A stretch of DNA of 64,000 nt from Streptomyces albus subsp. albus (GTDB lineage: Bacteria > Actinomycetota > Actinomycetes > Streptomycetales > Streptomycetaceae), in NCBI RefSeq assembly GCF_000719865.1, contig NZ_JOID01000023.1, positions 1 to 64,000 of the forward strand. The letters are read 5' to 3'. The notes beneath the pieces are model-generated. The model was not told the origin of the DNA. It did no database searches and worked only from the letters and a program-made list of their open reading frames with translations. The translations under genes and the position numbers were made by a program. Shown here piece by piece: positions 52,663 to 61,716 of the stretch. Positions within the stretch are counted from its first letter, which is position 1. Each line of letters opens with the position of its first letter.

Positions 52663-55622
52663 CGGTCCTCTTCTCTTCCTGGAGTCCGGGCGGTGGCCAC
52701 CCCGCCGTCCGCCGGCTCGCGGCGTCCGGCCGGCCCGCCGCCGTCCGCGCGCCCGCCGCCCCGGGCGGCCCGCTCGCCGCTCTCCGGACGGCGGCGACGC
52801 AGCCACGCCTTGCGGAGCTCGTCGGCGGCCAGCGGCAGCACCCCGAGCCCGGTCAGCACCGCCCAGTCGGCCGCCGCGAGCGGTGCGGTGTTGAACACCC
52901 CCTGGAGCACGGGCACATAGCTGACGCAGGCCATCAGGGCGATGCCGACGGCACCGGCGCCCAGCAGCCACGGATTGGAGAACAGGCCCGCCCGGAGCAG
53001 GCTCTGCCGGTCGGTGCGCACGGCCAGGCCCACGAAGAACTGGCTGAGCACGATGCCCGCCTGCACCATCGTCACCGCCTCCCGGTACACCGGGTGGTCC
53101 TCGGTGAACTCGGCGAACGGGATGCCGGAGGCGTGGATGTGCCAGAAGAAGACACCGGTCACGCCCAGCGCCTGGATGCCGCCGAGGAAGAGGATCCGGC
53201 GCATCACCACCAGCGAGAACAGGCGTTCCCGGCGGGCGCGCGGCGGCCGGTCCATGACGTCGGACTCCGGCGGCTCCGCCCCGAGCGCCAGGGCCGGCAG
53301 CACGTCCGAGCCGAGGTCGATGGCCAGGATCTGCACCGCGCTGATCGGGACGAGCGGGAAGCCGGTGAACGTCGCCGCGACGATGGGGCCCAGCTCGCCG
53401 ATGTTGCTGCTGAAGACGTAGACCAGGAACTTGCGGATGTTCTGGTAGACGGAGCGGCCCAGCCGCACGGCGGTCGCGATGGAGGCGAAGGAGTCGTCCA
53501 GCAGCACCATGACCGCGGCCTCCCGGGCCACGTCGGTGCCGGATGCGCCCATCGCCACCCCGATGTCGGCGTGCTTCAGCGCCGGGGCGTCGTTCGCGCC
53601 GTCGCCGGTGACGGCCACGACCTCGCCGCGCCGCCGAAGGGCGGTCACGGCCCGCGTCTTGTGCTCGGGGCTGACCCGGCACAGCAGCAGCTCCGGCACG
53701 CCGGCCATCAGCTCGTCCAGCGCCGCGTCGCCGAGGGCGTCCAGCCGCTTGCCGGTGACGACGACCGGCTCGCGCCCGCGGACGATCCCCACCTTGCGCG
53801 CCACGGCCTCCGCGGTGAGCGGATGGTCGCCGGTCGCCATGACGATGCGGATGCCCGCTCGTCGGCAGGCGTCCACGGCCTCGCTGACCTCGGGCCGTGG
53901 CGGGTCGAGCATGCCGGTGAGGCCGAGCAGGGTCAGCCCGGACTCGGCGGTGTCGCGGTCCTCGCCGGGCCCCTCCGCCCGCCGGACGGCGACCGCGAGG
54001 ACCCGCAGCCCCTGAGCGGCCAGCTCGTCGTTGACGGCGACGACACCGGCCCGGGACTCCTCGGTGAGCGGCAGCGCCCCGTCCGCCCGGCCGATGTGCG
54101 TACAGCGGGCCAGCAACTCCTGCGGGGCCCCCTTGGCGTGGACGAGGAAGCCGCCGCCCGGCGCGCGGTGCACGGTGCTCATGAGCTTGCGGCCCGGGTC
54201 GAACGGATGCTCCGCGACCCGCGGGGAGGCGGCCTCCTCGGCGGCCGGATCGAGCCCGGCCTTGGCCGCCGCCACGAGCAGCGCCCCCTCGGTGGTGTCG
54301 CCGAGCACCCGCCAGTTCCCGTCCCGCCCGCCCCGCCCGCGGCCGCCCCCGGTACCTCCTCCGTCTCCGCCGCCACCCGGCGGCACGAGCTTGGCGTTGC
54401 AGCAGAGCGCCGCCACCCGCAGCAGCTCCCGTACCTGCGGCGCCGGGTCCGCCACCTCTCCCTCCGGGGCGTAGCCGACGCCGGACACCGGGTGGAGCGC
54501 CCCGTCGGCCCACACCCGGGTGACGGTCATCTCCGCCTGCGTCAGCGTCCCGGTCTTGTCGGTCAGCACCACGGTGGTCGAGCCCAGCGCCTCCACCGCC
54601 AGCAGCCGCTTCACCAGGGCGTTGCGGCGGGCCATCCGCCGCACGCCGATCGCCAGCGACACCGAGAGCGTCGCGGGCAGCCCCTCCGGGACGAGGGCCA
54701 CCATCACCCCGAGGGCGAAGACGAAGGCCTCGACCGTGTCGTCGCCGGGGAGCCGGACGGCGAACAGCAGCGCGCCGATGGCCAGCGCGGTCCCCGCCAC
54801 GCGCCGCGCCATGGCCGCGACCTGGAGTTGCAGCGGGGTCCGCTGCCGGGACGCGGAGGCGGTCAGCCGGTAGATGCGGCCGAACTCGGTGGCCGCCCCG
54901 GTCGCGAACACCACGGCCTTCCCCGCGCCGGCCACCGTGTCGGTACCCATGAAGACGCAGTTGCGCGCGTCCGTCAGCGGACCGGGGACCGCCATCGGGG
55001 CGCTGTCACGGCGCACCGGATCGCTCTCCCCGGTCAGCGACGCGTTGTTGACGGACAGCTCGTGCGCCTCGACGAGCCGGCAGTCCGCGGGTACGGCGTC
55101 ACCGGCCTCCAGCACCACCACGTCCCCCGGGACCAGCTCCTGCGCCGGCAGCTCCTGCCGTCTGCCGTCCCGCAGGACCCCGCAGACGTGCGGAACCATG
55201 GCCTGCAGCGACTCCGCCGTGCGCTCCGCCGAGTACTCCTGGGTGAAGCCGATGACGGCGTTGAGCGCCACCACGCACAGGATGGCCACGGCCAGCTGGA
55301 GCCGGCCCGCGTCCCGGGGCTCGCTCAGCCAGTAGGCGAGGAAGGTGATCGCCGACGCGATGAGCAGGACGACGGCGAAGAGGTCGGTGAGCTGCGCCAG
55401 CGCCTGCCGCCCCAGGCCCGCCCGGGCCGCGCGCGGCAGCTCGTTGGCGCCGTACCGGGCCCGGCGCTCCTCGGCGGCGGCCGGGGAGAGGCCCCGCGGG
55501 GAGGAGTCCAGGGCGTCGTAGACCTCGGCGGGCGGCAGGGCCTCCAGGGCGGGGCCGGCCGCCTCCGGGGCGCCCGGGGCGCCGTCACCACCCGGGGAGA
55601 TGCTGCGGGCTTTCGCGGTCAT
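52659..55622 (-). CDS. P2-type cation-transporting ATPase (987 aa), head of the trkA operon
   Basis: A 987-residue pump. The phosphorylation site is D355 in LTDKTGTLTQAEM, the actuator motif is NASLTGESDPV, the helix 4 motif is MVALVPEGLPATLSVSLAIG and the hinge is TGDGANDAPALKHADIGVAMG. The C-terminal helices carry VQILAIDLGSDVLPALALG, like Na+/K+/H+ or Ca2+ pumps. A glycine-rich insert (GGGGDGGGTGGGRGRGG) sits in the nucleotide-binding domain. The stop overlaps the first trkA gene. No ribosome site is evident before ATG 55622. The ion is not predictable; K+ is suggested by the TrkA partners. Confidence 0.92.
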   Translation of the reverse strand: MTAKARSISPGGDGAPGAPEAAGPALEALPPAEVYDALDSSPRGLSPAAAEERRARYGANELPRAARAGLGRQALAQLTDLFAVVLLIASAITFLAYWLSEPRDAGRLQLAVAILCVVALNAVIGFTQEYSAERTAESLQAMVPHVCGVLRDGRRQELPAQELVPGDVVVLEAGDAVPADCRLVEAHELSVNNASLTGESDPVRRDSAPMAVPGPLTDARNCVFMGTDTVAGAGKAVVFATGAATEFGRIYRLTASASRQRTPLQLQVAAMARRVAGTALAIGALLFAVRLPGDDTVEAFVFALGVMVALVPEGLPATLSVSLAIGVRRMARRNALVKRLLAVEALGSTTVVLTDKTGTLTQAEMTVTRVWADGALHPVSGVGYAPEGEVADPAPQVRELLRVAALCCNAKLVPPGGGGDGGGTGGGRGRGGRDGNWRVLGDTTEGALLVAAAKAGLDPAAEEAASPRVAEHPFDPGRKLMSTVHRAPGGGFLVHAKGAPQELLARCTHIGRADGALPLTEESRAGVVAVNDELAAQGLRVLAVAVRRAEGPGEDRDTAESGLTLLGLTGMLDPPRPEVSEAVDACRRAGIRIVMATGDHPLTAEAVARKVGIVRGREPVVVTGKRLDALGDAALDELMAGVPELLLCRVSPEHKTRAVTALRRRGEVVAVTGDGANDAPALKHADIGVAMGASGTDVAREAAVMVLLDDSFASIATAVRLGRSVYQNIRKFLVYVFSSNIGELGPIVAATFTGFPLVPISAVQILAIDLGSDVLPALALGAEPPESDVMDRPPRARRERLFSLVVMRRILFLGGIQALGVTGVFFWHIHASGIPFAEFTEDHPVYREAVTMVQAGIVLSQFFVGLAVRTDRQSLLRAGLFSNPWLLGAGAVGIALMACVSYVPVLQGVFNTAPLAAADWAVLTGLGVLPLAADELRKAWLRRRRPESGERAARGGGRADGGGPAGRREPADGGVATARTPGREEDR

Positions 55623-56134
55623 CGCTCAGGCCCGGTGGACGGCCCGGCGGACGGCCCGGTGGACGCGGACCCCGGCGCGGACCGGGGCCGCCGCCGCTTC
55701 GCCCGCGCGGGGGTCCGGCCGGGTGCCGGGGAAGCGCGGGGGGCTCGGCCGGGTGCCGGGGAAGGGAGCCATGACCATCCTCCAGGGAGTGACGGGAGGC
55801 GCTGCTGTGCCTCGCCCCCCTTCGTACCCCGTTCCACCGGCCGCCGGGAGTGGCCCGGCCGGTTCTGCCTCGGTTGGCGGAGCCGCGCACGCCGGGACGC
55901 GCCGGACGCGGCGGGGGGCCGGCGGCGGTGGACCCGGCCGGGGAGGGCAGGACCGGTGAGAGAAGTGTGCTGACCGGCGCGGTTCCGGGTCGCTGCCCGG
56001 GGCGGCGGGTAGCGTGCCTCTTCCGTCGAACGCGGCCCGTCCGGTTCCGCGTTCAACTGCCCTCCCACGGAACGGTAATGAGCCGTCCGGCGAGGGGTAG
56101 GCCCATCCAGAAGCGGAACCGGAAGGTGGCGATC
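55623..56134. other. Gene-free divergent region
   Basis: The 512 bases between the two divergent starts contain GGTGCCGGGGAAG twice (55720 and 55750) and a run of GACGGCCCGG words (55630-55670), but no credible gene. The promoters of the ATPase operon and the lipoprotein gene must lie here; no clear element stands out. Confidence 0.5.
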
Positions 56135-56689
56135 ATGACTTCTGCGGCACGGGGACCGGCCGCGCTCCTGGCAGCCGCGGCTCTCCTGTTCGCGGCCGCG
56201 TGCGGTTCCGGCGACGACGGCGGGGACGAGAAGACCACGACGCCGTCGACCGCCACCGGGACGGCGGACACCACAACCCCGGAGCGGACGCCCTCCTCCG
56301 CCTCCCCGAGCCCGACGGCGACCGCCCCGGACGACCCGGACCGGGCGGAGGACGAGGTCAGGAAGGCCTGGCGGGGCTTTTTCGACCCGGACCTGGCGGT
56401 GGAGAAGAAGGCCGCTCTTGTCGAGGACGGCGTGCAGTACGAGCTGATGATCCAGGGGTTCGCCGAGGACAAGCGGGCCCGCGACCTGCGGGTGCGCGTC
56501 GAGTCCGTGGACTTCACCTCCGAGCGGGCCGCCGAGGTCGGCTACACCCTCCTGAGCGGCGGCGAGCCGGTCCGGCCGGAGAAGGAGGGGGAGTCCGTCC
56601 GGCAGGACGGCGACTGGAAGATCTCGTTCCGGACCCTCTGCGACCTCGCCGACCAGGGTGCCGACGTCCCCAAGGCCGTGGCCTGCTGA
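56135..56689 (+). CDS. Secreted lipoprotein, MTB12-like C-terminal domain
   Basis: A 184-residue protein with a signal peptide ending in the lipobox LLFAAAC, giving lipidated C23. A threonine/serine/proline-rich linker (to about residue 65) leads to a domain of about 115 residues (AWRGFFDPDLAVEKKAALVE, VESVDFTSERAAEVGYTLLS, VRQDGDWKISFRTLCDL) that resembles the low-molecular-weight antigen MTB12 fold of mycobacteria. GGAAGG lies eight bases before ATG 56135. The function in the family is unknown. Confidence 0.85.
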   Translation: MTSAARGPAALLAAAALLFAAACGSGDDGGDEKTTTPSTATGTADTTTPERTPSSASPSPTATAPDDPDRAEDEVRKAWRGFFDPDLAVEKKAALVEDGVQYELMIQGFAEDKRARDLRVRVESVDFTSERAAEVGYTLLSGGEPVRPEKEGESVRQDGDWKISFRTLCDLADQGADVPKAVAC

Positions 56690-56697
56690 CACTTGCC

Positions 56698-56783
56698 GTG
56701 AGCAGCCGTGAGCAGCCGTGAGCAGCCGTGAGCAGCCGTGAGCAGCCGTGAGCAGCCGTGAGCAGCCGTGAGCAGCCGTGAGC
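56698..56783. repeat. Decamer tandem repeat AGCAGCCGTG, eight copies
   Basis: AGCAGCCGTG is repeated eight times without error at 56701-56780, with a partial unit on each side, beginning seven bases after the lipoprotein stop. On the reverse strand it reads as AAHGCSRLLT repeats in chance frames. The period of 10 bp is close to one helical turn. Confidence 0.97.
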
Positions 56784-57022
56784 TGCTGCGGCTGCCGGGC
56801 CGCCCGAGGCCCCGCTCGCCCCCCGCGCCCCGAGTCCCGCGCACGCCCCCGCGCCGCGCCCCGGCGCCCGGGCAGCGGTGACGGGTATGCGGGGTTTCAT
56901 CCTTCTTGCCCGGGAACCCGGCAGTCCTGGGCAACGGCCGCCTCCCGGCCGGCCGGCCCTCTGCGCGCCGTGCCGCAGCGGAGCCCGGCGCACGCACCCC
57001 CAGGAGCGGCAAGGAGAGAGCC

Positions 57023-57388
57023 ATGGCGCACACGAGCGTCCCCCAGGTCCTGCACGCGATCAAGGACGTCGACTTTCCGGCCGGCAAGGACGAACTCATC
57101 CGGGCCGCGAAGGTGGGCGGTGCCTCCCAGGCGGCCGTGGCCGCGCTGCGCGGCATCCCGGCCGAGCGGTACGAGAACCGCGAACAGGTGGCCCACTCCG
57201 TCCGGGTCGACCCGGACTCCGACCTCGGCCACAGCCCCGGCCAGCAGGGTGAACAGGGCCGCAAGGGCGCCAAGCGGCATCTGTCCCGGCACCTGCGCGA
57301 CGCGGACAAGCCCCCGGTCGAGGAGGAGCTCGAGCACCGGCGCAGGATGCCCGGCACCGGCCCCCGCCAGGGGCCGCGGCACCACTGA
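57023..57388 (+). CDS. DUF2795-domain protein
   Basis: A 121-residue protein. The N-terminal 65 residues (VPQVLHAIKDVDFPAGKDEL, AAVAALRGIPAERYENREQV) are the DUF2795 helical domain, common in actinobacteria and without known function. The C-terminal half is polar and charged with histidines (RKGAKRHLSRHLRD, GPRQGPRHH). AAGGAG lies seven bases before ATG 57023. It is probably a small stress-associated cytoplasmic protein. Confidence 0.85.
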   Translation: MAHTSVPQVLHAIKDVDFPAGKDELIRAAKVGGASQAAVAALRGIPAERYENREQVAHSVRVDPDSDLGHSPGQQGEQGRKGAKRHLSRHLRDADKPPVEEELEHRRRMPGTGPRQGPRHH

Positions 57389-57499
57389 GTCCGTCCGGCC
57401 CGGCCGCCGGTCAGTTCGGCCCGACCGGCGGTCCGGACGAGCCGCCCGCTCGCCGGCCCGCGCCCGGAGTCCGGGCCCGTGCCCGGAGTTCCGGCGGAC

Positions 57500-57860
57500 C
57501 GCCGACGGAGCCTCCGCGCGGAAGCGCCTCCGGGGTCCGCGGCACCATCGAGGCGGCCCGCCCGGCCCGCCCGGCCGACCCGGTGGCCCACCGGCCCGAG
57601 CCGGGAGCCCGGGCCCGTGCACGCCTCCCCGGCGAACGGCCACCCGAACCTCCCCGCGGAAGCGCCTCCGGGGTCCGCGGCACCCTCGAGGCGGCCGACC
57701 TGGCCCGCCCGGCCCCGTCCCGGACGGCCGAACGGTCGGCCGTCCCGAGCCGAAGGCCGGCACGCGCCCGGGTGCCCGGCGGCCCGCCGAAGGAGCCTCC
57801 CGCGGCCTCAGCGCGGAAGCGCCCCGCCCAGCCGGGCACCGGCCTCCGGGGCGCCGAAGG
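57500..57860. repeat. Imperfect tandem repeats of about 140 bp reaching into the FG-GAP gene 3' end
   Basis: GCGGAAGCGCCTCCGGGGTC occurs at 57518 and 57656 (138 bases apart), in a block of about 60 bases that is nearly identical. A third, diverged copy with GCGGAAGCGCC starts at 57812, where it forms the last codons of the FG-GAP gene. The leader words GGAGCCTCC and CGGGCCCGTGC also recur. The array fills the 419 bases between the two genes. Confidence 0.75.
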
Positions 57861-59250
57861 CCGACGGCCCGAACGAGACGATCCCGGTCGTGGTCAGCGA
57901 GTCGGCGGCGCCGCGCAGCACCCACACCGCGCCCGAGTCCCGGAATGAACCGTCCTCCAGGGGCGCGCCGGCGGCCAGGTCGTCCCGGCCGTCGCCGTCG
58001 GTGTCCTGCAGGGCGAGGGCCGAGCCGAAGCGGTCCCCGGCCTCGGCGATCCCCGGCACGCCGGCCGTGTCCTGGTGGAAGGCGCGCGCGCCACTGCCGG
58101 AGAGCCCGCCCGTGCCGCCCTTGAGCAGGACGACGGCACCGGCGTCGGCGCCCGCGGGCAGATCCTCGTGCGGCACGCCGACGGCGATGTCCGCGCGCCC
58201 GTCGCCGGTGCCGTCCCCGGCGGCGAGGGCCGCGCCGAACTGGTCGCCCGCCTCACCGGCGCCCGGCACGCCCGCCGTGTCCTGGTCGATGACCGCCGTC
58301 CGGGTGCCGGGGCCGTCCGCCGTGCCGTACACGACCTTGAGCGACCCCTCGTCGTACGGCAGGTCCTCGTTGACGCCGCCGGGCACCATCCGCATCACCA
58401 GGTCCCCGTACCCGTCGCCGTCCACGTCACCGATCACCGCTGTGGCGCCGCGGCCGGGGGAGGCGCTGCCGCGGGCGAGGCCGGTGGCGGTGCCGCGCCA
58501 GAAGATGGCCGGTTCGGTCATCTCCTCGAAGTCGTGCAGACTGACGAGGTCGTCCCGGCCGTCACCGGTGACGTCGCCCGCGACGAGGTCCCGGGGCTCG
58601 AACACCCGGCCGGTGGGCACGTCCGCCGTGCGGGCCGGGGCACCGGCGCGCGTGAACGGGCCGTAGAGGATGCGCAGGTCGCCCCATTCCTCGGAGAGCG
58701 AGCTGACGCCGACCAGGTCGGCGTGCCCGTCGCCGTTGAAGTCCCCGCCGGTCAGGCTGTCGCCGTTCGTTCCGGCGGAGACGGGCAGCACGGTGCCGCC
58801 GTCCAGGCCGAACCGGGAGCCCCACAGGACGGTGACGGACGAGGTTCCCGGGGTCTCCACGGCGAGGTCGGTGTAGCCGTCGCCGTCGAGGTCGCGGGCG
58901 ACCGTGCGGTGGCCGAACCGGCCGCCGGCGGCCGGCGAGCCGGGGACCCCGGCCGTGGCCTGGCTGATGACGTGCCGCCGTTCGGTCTCCACACCGCCGG
59001 AGGAGCTGTACACCACGACGACGTACCCGGCCTCCGCCAGGCCGCCGATGGTGCCGCCGGGAGCCGAGGAGGCGACGTCGGCGTGGCCGTCCCCGTCGAA
59101 GTCGGGCTGCGGCGCGAGCCCGGCCGGGCGGGCGGCCGGCGCGCTCTCCCCGGCGTTCGCGGGGAGTGCCAGAAGGGACGGCGCGGCGGTGGCGAGGGCG
59201 GCCACGACCGCGCAGCGCGCGACGAGGGACGGGCGGATACGGCGACGCAC
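57808..59250 (-). CDS. Secreted FG-GAP (integrin-like beta-propeller) protein
   Basis: A 480-residue protein. A signal peptide (residues 1-33, cleavage after LPANA) is followed by about seven FG-GAP repeats, each with a calcium-binding loop: DFDGDGHAD, DLDGDGYTD, DFNGDGHAD, DVTGDGRDD, DVDGDGYGD, DGTGDGRAD and DTDGDGRDD. Several repeats have DTAGVPG(xx)EAGDxFG linkers. The repeats form a beta-propeller used for adhesion or polysaccharide binding in exported actinomycete proteins. GTG 59250 has GGAGG about six bases upstream. A perfect inverted repeat lies 44 bases upstream. Confidence 0.92.
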   Translation of the reverse strand: MRRRIRPSLVARCAVVAALATAAPSLLALPANAGESAPAARPAGLAPQPDFDGDGHADVASSAPGGTIGGLAEAGYVVVVYSSSGGVETERRHVISQATAGVPGSPAAGGRFGHRTVARDLDGDGYTDLAVETPGTSSVTVLWGSRFGLDGGTVLPVSAGTNGDSLTGGDFNGDGHADLVGVSSLSEEWGDLRILYGPFTRAGAPARTADVPTGRVFEPRDLVAGDVTGDGRDDLVSLHDFEEMTEPAIFWRGTATGLARGSASPGRGATAVIGDVDGDGYGDLVMRMVPGGVNEDLPYDEGSLKVVYGTADGPGTRTAVIDQDTAGVPGAGEAGDQFGAALAAGDGTGDGRADIAVGVPHEDLPAGADAGAVVLLKGGTGGLSGSGARAFHQDTAGVPGIAEAGDRFGSALALQDTDGDGRDDLAAGAPLEDGSFRDSGAVWVLRGAADSLTTTGIVSFGPSAFGAPEAGARLGGALPR

Positions 59251-59293
59251 AGAGGGCCTCCACGGGAGTCGTCACGGGAACGGAGCGCCGTGT

Positions 59294-59330
59294 GTTCACC
59301 GGGCCGCAAGCGTGTGTTGGCCCGGTGAAC
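59294..59330. promoter_or_regulatory. 12-bp perfect inverted repeat upstream of the FG-GAP gene
   Basis: GTTCACCGGGCC at 59294-59305 is inverted at 59319-59330 with a 13-base spacer. Its place 44 bases before the start codon fits an operator or a leader hairpin rather than a terminator of the MMPL gene, whose stop is 240 bases away. Confidence 0.6.
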
Positions 59331-59356
59331 ATGTCCGGCACATCTCTGACGACGAC

Positions 59357-59504
59357 GGGACGGGCTGAAAGGTTGCGGTGCCATGTCACCGTTCAGCACG
59401 CCCCGGAGGTGCCCGAACTGACCTCTTCCGTAAGGCAGTTGATGCGGCGACGGCGGGACGCGCCGAACGGTTGCGGTGTCATGTCACCGTTCGGCACGCC
59501 CCGG
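59357..59504. repeat. 50-bp direct repeat, each copy holding a hairpin
   Basis: The 50-base blocks at 59357-59406 and 59455-59504 agree at about 43 positions. Each contains GGTGyCATGTCACC, a near-palindrome, inside a longer inverted repeat. The longer arms are GCCGAACGGT/ACCGTTCGGC in the second copy and GCTGAAAGGT/ACCGTTCAGC in the first. On the minus strand each block also opens a small frame with the shared start NGDMxPQPF. The role is unknown. Confidence 0.75.
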
Positions 59505-59571
59505 TAGCAGTTCCGGCCGGTTCTCCCGTACGGGAGCCGGGCGGATGCGTCCCGTACGGAGCCGGGCGGAC

Positions 59572-61716
59572 TCAGCCCCCGGCGCCGGACCGGGCACCCG
59601 CGTCGCCGGGGCTCCGGTCGGCGGCCGCCGGATCGTGGCGCAGCGCGCTGGGCCACCACACCGCCGGCCCGATGTCCCGGGTGAGCGCCGGCACCAGCAG
59701 CGACCGCACCACCAGGGTGTCCAGCAGCACGCCGAAGGCCACGATGAACGCGATCTGGACGAGGAACGCCAGCGGGATGACGACCAGCGCGGCGAACGTC
59801 GCCGCCAGCACCACCCCGGCCGAGGTGATCACGCCGCCGGTCGCCGTCAGCCCCTTGAGGACGCCCAGCCGGGTGCCCCGGAGCTGCGCCTCCTCCCGGA
59901 CCCGCGTCATCAGGAAGATGTTGTAGTCCACCCCCAGGGCCACCAGGAAGACGAACCCGTACAGCGGCACGGACGGATCGACCCCGCCGAAACCGAAGAC
60001 GTGCTCGAAGACGAGCGTGGCGACCCCGATCGTCGCCCCGTAGTTGAGGGCGACGGTGAGCACCAGCAGCACCGGCAGCAGCAGCGAGCGCAGCAGCGCC
60101 ACCAGGATCACCAGGATGATGGCCAGCACCACCGGGACGATCACCTTCAGGTCGCGCTGCGCGGTGGTCTGGGTGTCGTACTGCTGCGCGGTGTAGCCGC
60201 CGACGAGGGCGTCCGCGCCGGGCACCTCGTGCACCGCGTCCCGGAGCCGCTGCACGGTCGCCCGGGCGGCGTTGCTGTCGGCGTCGTCCTCCAGCACGGC
60301 GTCGATCCGCACCCGTCCGTCCACGACCAGGGGCTCGCCCCCGCCGGGCCGCCCGGACTCGGTGACGGGCGCGGCCGCGGAGACGCCGTCCGTGCCGTTC
60401 GCGGCCCGCGTCACCTCCCGGACGCGGTCGGCGTCGGCGATGACGACCGCCGGATTGCCCGTGCCGCCGGGGAAGTGCTCGCTCAGCGTGCGCTGCGCGG
60501 CGACCGACGGCGCGTCGTTGACGAAGATCTCGCTCAGCGGCACCCCCTCCGACTTCAGCTGCGGCGCGAAGACGGCGAACAGGGCGAGCACCGCGAGGGT
60601 CACGGCCCAGATCTTCCGCGGCGCCCGGTCCACCCAGGCGGCGACCCGGGCCCAGATGCTGCCGCCCCGCGCCTCCGGGTGCTCCGGGTCCGCCACGGGC
60701 TTGGGACGGGCCGGCCAGTACGCGGCCCGGCCGAGGAGCAGCAGGGCGGCGGGCAGGAAGGTCAGCGCGGCGAGGACGGAGCAGACGATGCCGATGGCGC
60801 CGACCGGGCCGAGCGCCTTGTTGTTCGCCAGATCGCTGAGCAGCAGGGCGAGCAGGCCCAGCGCCACGGTGGCGGCGCTGGCCGTGATCGCCCCGGCGGA
60901 CCGGCGCACGGCGGCGCGCATGGCGTCGAACCGCTGTTCCTTCAGGGGCAGTTCCTCGCGGAAGCGGGCGGAGAGCAGCAGGGCGTAGTCGGTGGCCGCG
61001 CCGATGACGAGGATGAAGAGGATGCCCTGCACCTGCCCGTCCACCCGCACCACATCGCGCTCGGCGAGGGCGTAGACGATGCCGGTGGCCAGCGACAGCG
61101 CGAAGACCGCGCTGAGGATGATGACGAGCGGCAGCAGCACACTCCGGTAGACCAGCAGCAGGATCAGCAGCACCACGCTGAGCGCCACCCCGAGCAGCAG
61201 TCCGTCGACGCCGGCGAAGGCCTCGGAGAGGTCGTTCTGGGTGGCGGCGGGACCGGCGATCCGTACCGACGTCCCGTCAACCCGCTCGGCCGCCTTCTCG
61301 ATGCGGTCCAGGGCGGCGCCGGTCTCATCGCCCAGGTCGTCGCGGAGCTGGACCACGCCCTGCAGCGCCAGGCCGTCCTCCGAGGGCAGGGCGGGGGAGA
61401 CCCTGCCCGTGACACCGGGGCTGTCGGAGAGCGAGGCCAGCGCGCCGGTGGCCGCCTCCCGCTGACCGCCCGTGATCTTCCCCTCGTCGGCGGTCCAGAC
61501 GACGATCGCGGGCAGCGTCTCGCTCTGCCGGAACGCCTTCTGAGCATCGATCACCTTCGTCGACTCGGCGCTCTCGGGGAGGAAGGCCGACTGGTCGTTG
61601 GTGGCGATCTCGCTGAGCTTCCCGGCGTACGGCCCCAGGGCCCCGCCGATCCCCAGCCAGACGACGAGCAGCAGGGCGGGTACGAGCCAGCGGGCGGCTC
61701 GCGGTGTGGACGGCAT
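59572..61716 (-). CDS. MMPL/RND-family membrane transporter
   Basis: A 714-residue transporter of the short actinomycete MmpL type. It has twelve expected helices in two repeats: an N-terminal helix (ARWLVPALLLVVWLGIGG), the first block near VALSVVLLILLLVYRSVLLP and VIGAATDYALLLSARFREEL, and the second near IVPVVLAIILVILVALLRS and ALGVDYNIFLMTRVREEA. The GAATDYALLL and GVDYNIFL motifs carry the proton-relay Asp-Tyr pairs. It exports lipids or antibiotics by proton motive force. ATG 61716 is chosen because GAGGGAG precedes it; ATG 61749 would add 11 residues. Confidence 0.92.
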   Translation of the reverse strand: MPSTPRAARWLVPALLLVVWLGIGGALGPYAGKLSEIATNDQSAFLPESAESTKVIDAQKAFRQSETLPAIVVWTADEGKITGGQREAATGALASLSDSPGVTGRVSPALPSEDGLALQGVVQLRDDLGDETGAALDRIEKAAERVDGTSVRIAGPAATQNDLSEAFAGVDGLLLGVALSVVLLILLLVYRSVLLPLVIILSAVFALSLATGIVYALAERDVVRVDGQVQGILFILVIGAATDYALLLSARFREELPLKEQRFDAMRAAVRRSAGAITASAATVALGLLALLLSDLANNKALGPVGAIGIVCSVLAALTFLPAALLLLGRAAYWPARPKPVADPEHPEARGGSIWARVAAWVDRAPRKIWAVTLAVLALFAVFAPQLKSEGVPLSEIFVNDAPSVAAQRTLSEHFPGGTGNPAVVIADADRVREVTRAANGTDGVSAAAPVTESGRPGGGEPLVVDGRVRIDAVLEDDADSNAARATVQRLRDAVHEVPGADALVGGYTAQQYDTQTTAQRDLKVIVPVVLAIILVILVALLRSLLLPVLLVLTVALNYGATIGVATLVFEHVFGFGGVDPSVPLYGFVFLVALGVDYNIFLMTRVREEAQLRGTRLGVLKGLTATGGVITSAGVVLAATFAALVVIPLAFLVQIAFIVAFGVLLDTLVVRSLLVPALTRDIGPAVWWPSALRHDPAAADRSPGDAGARSGAGG

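Noticed and set aside
53094..55973. 959-codon plus frame over the second ATPase gene
   Set aside because: Shadow frame with low-complexity arginine/glycine-rich translation; the minus frame is a complete P-type ATPase.
56690..56790. CRISPR array
   Set aside because: The decamer units are directly adjacent with no spacers; it is a simple tandem repeat.
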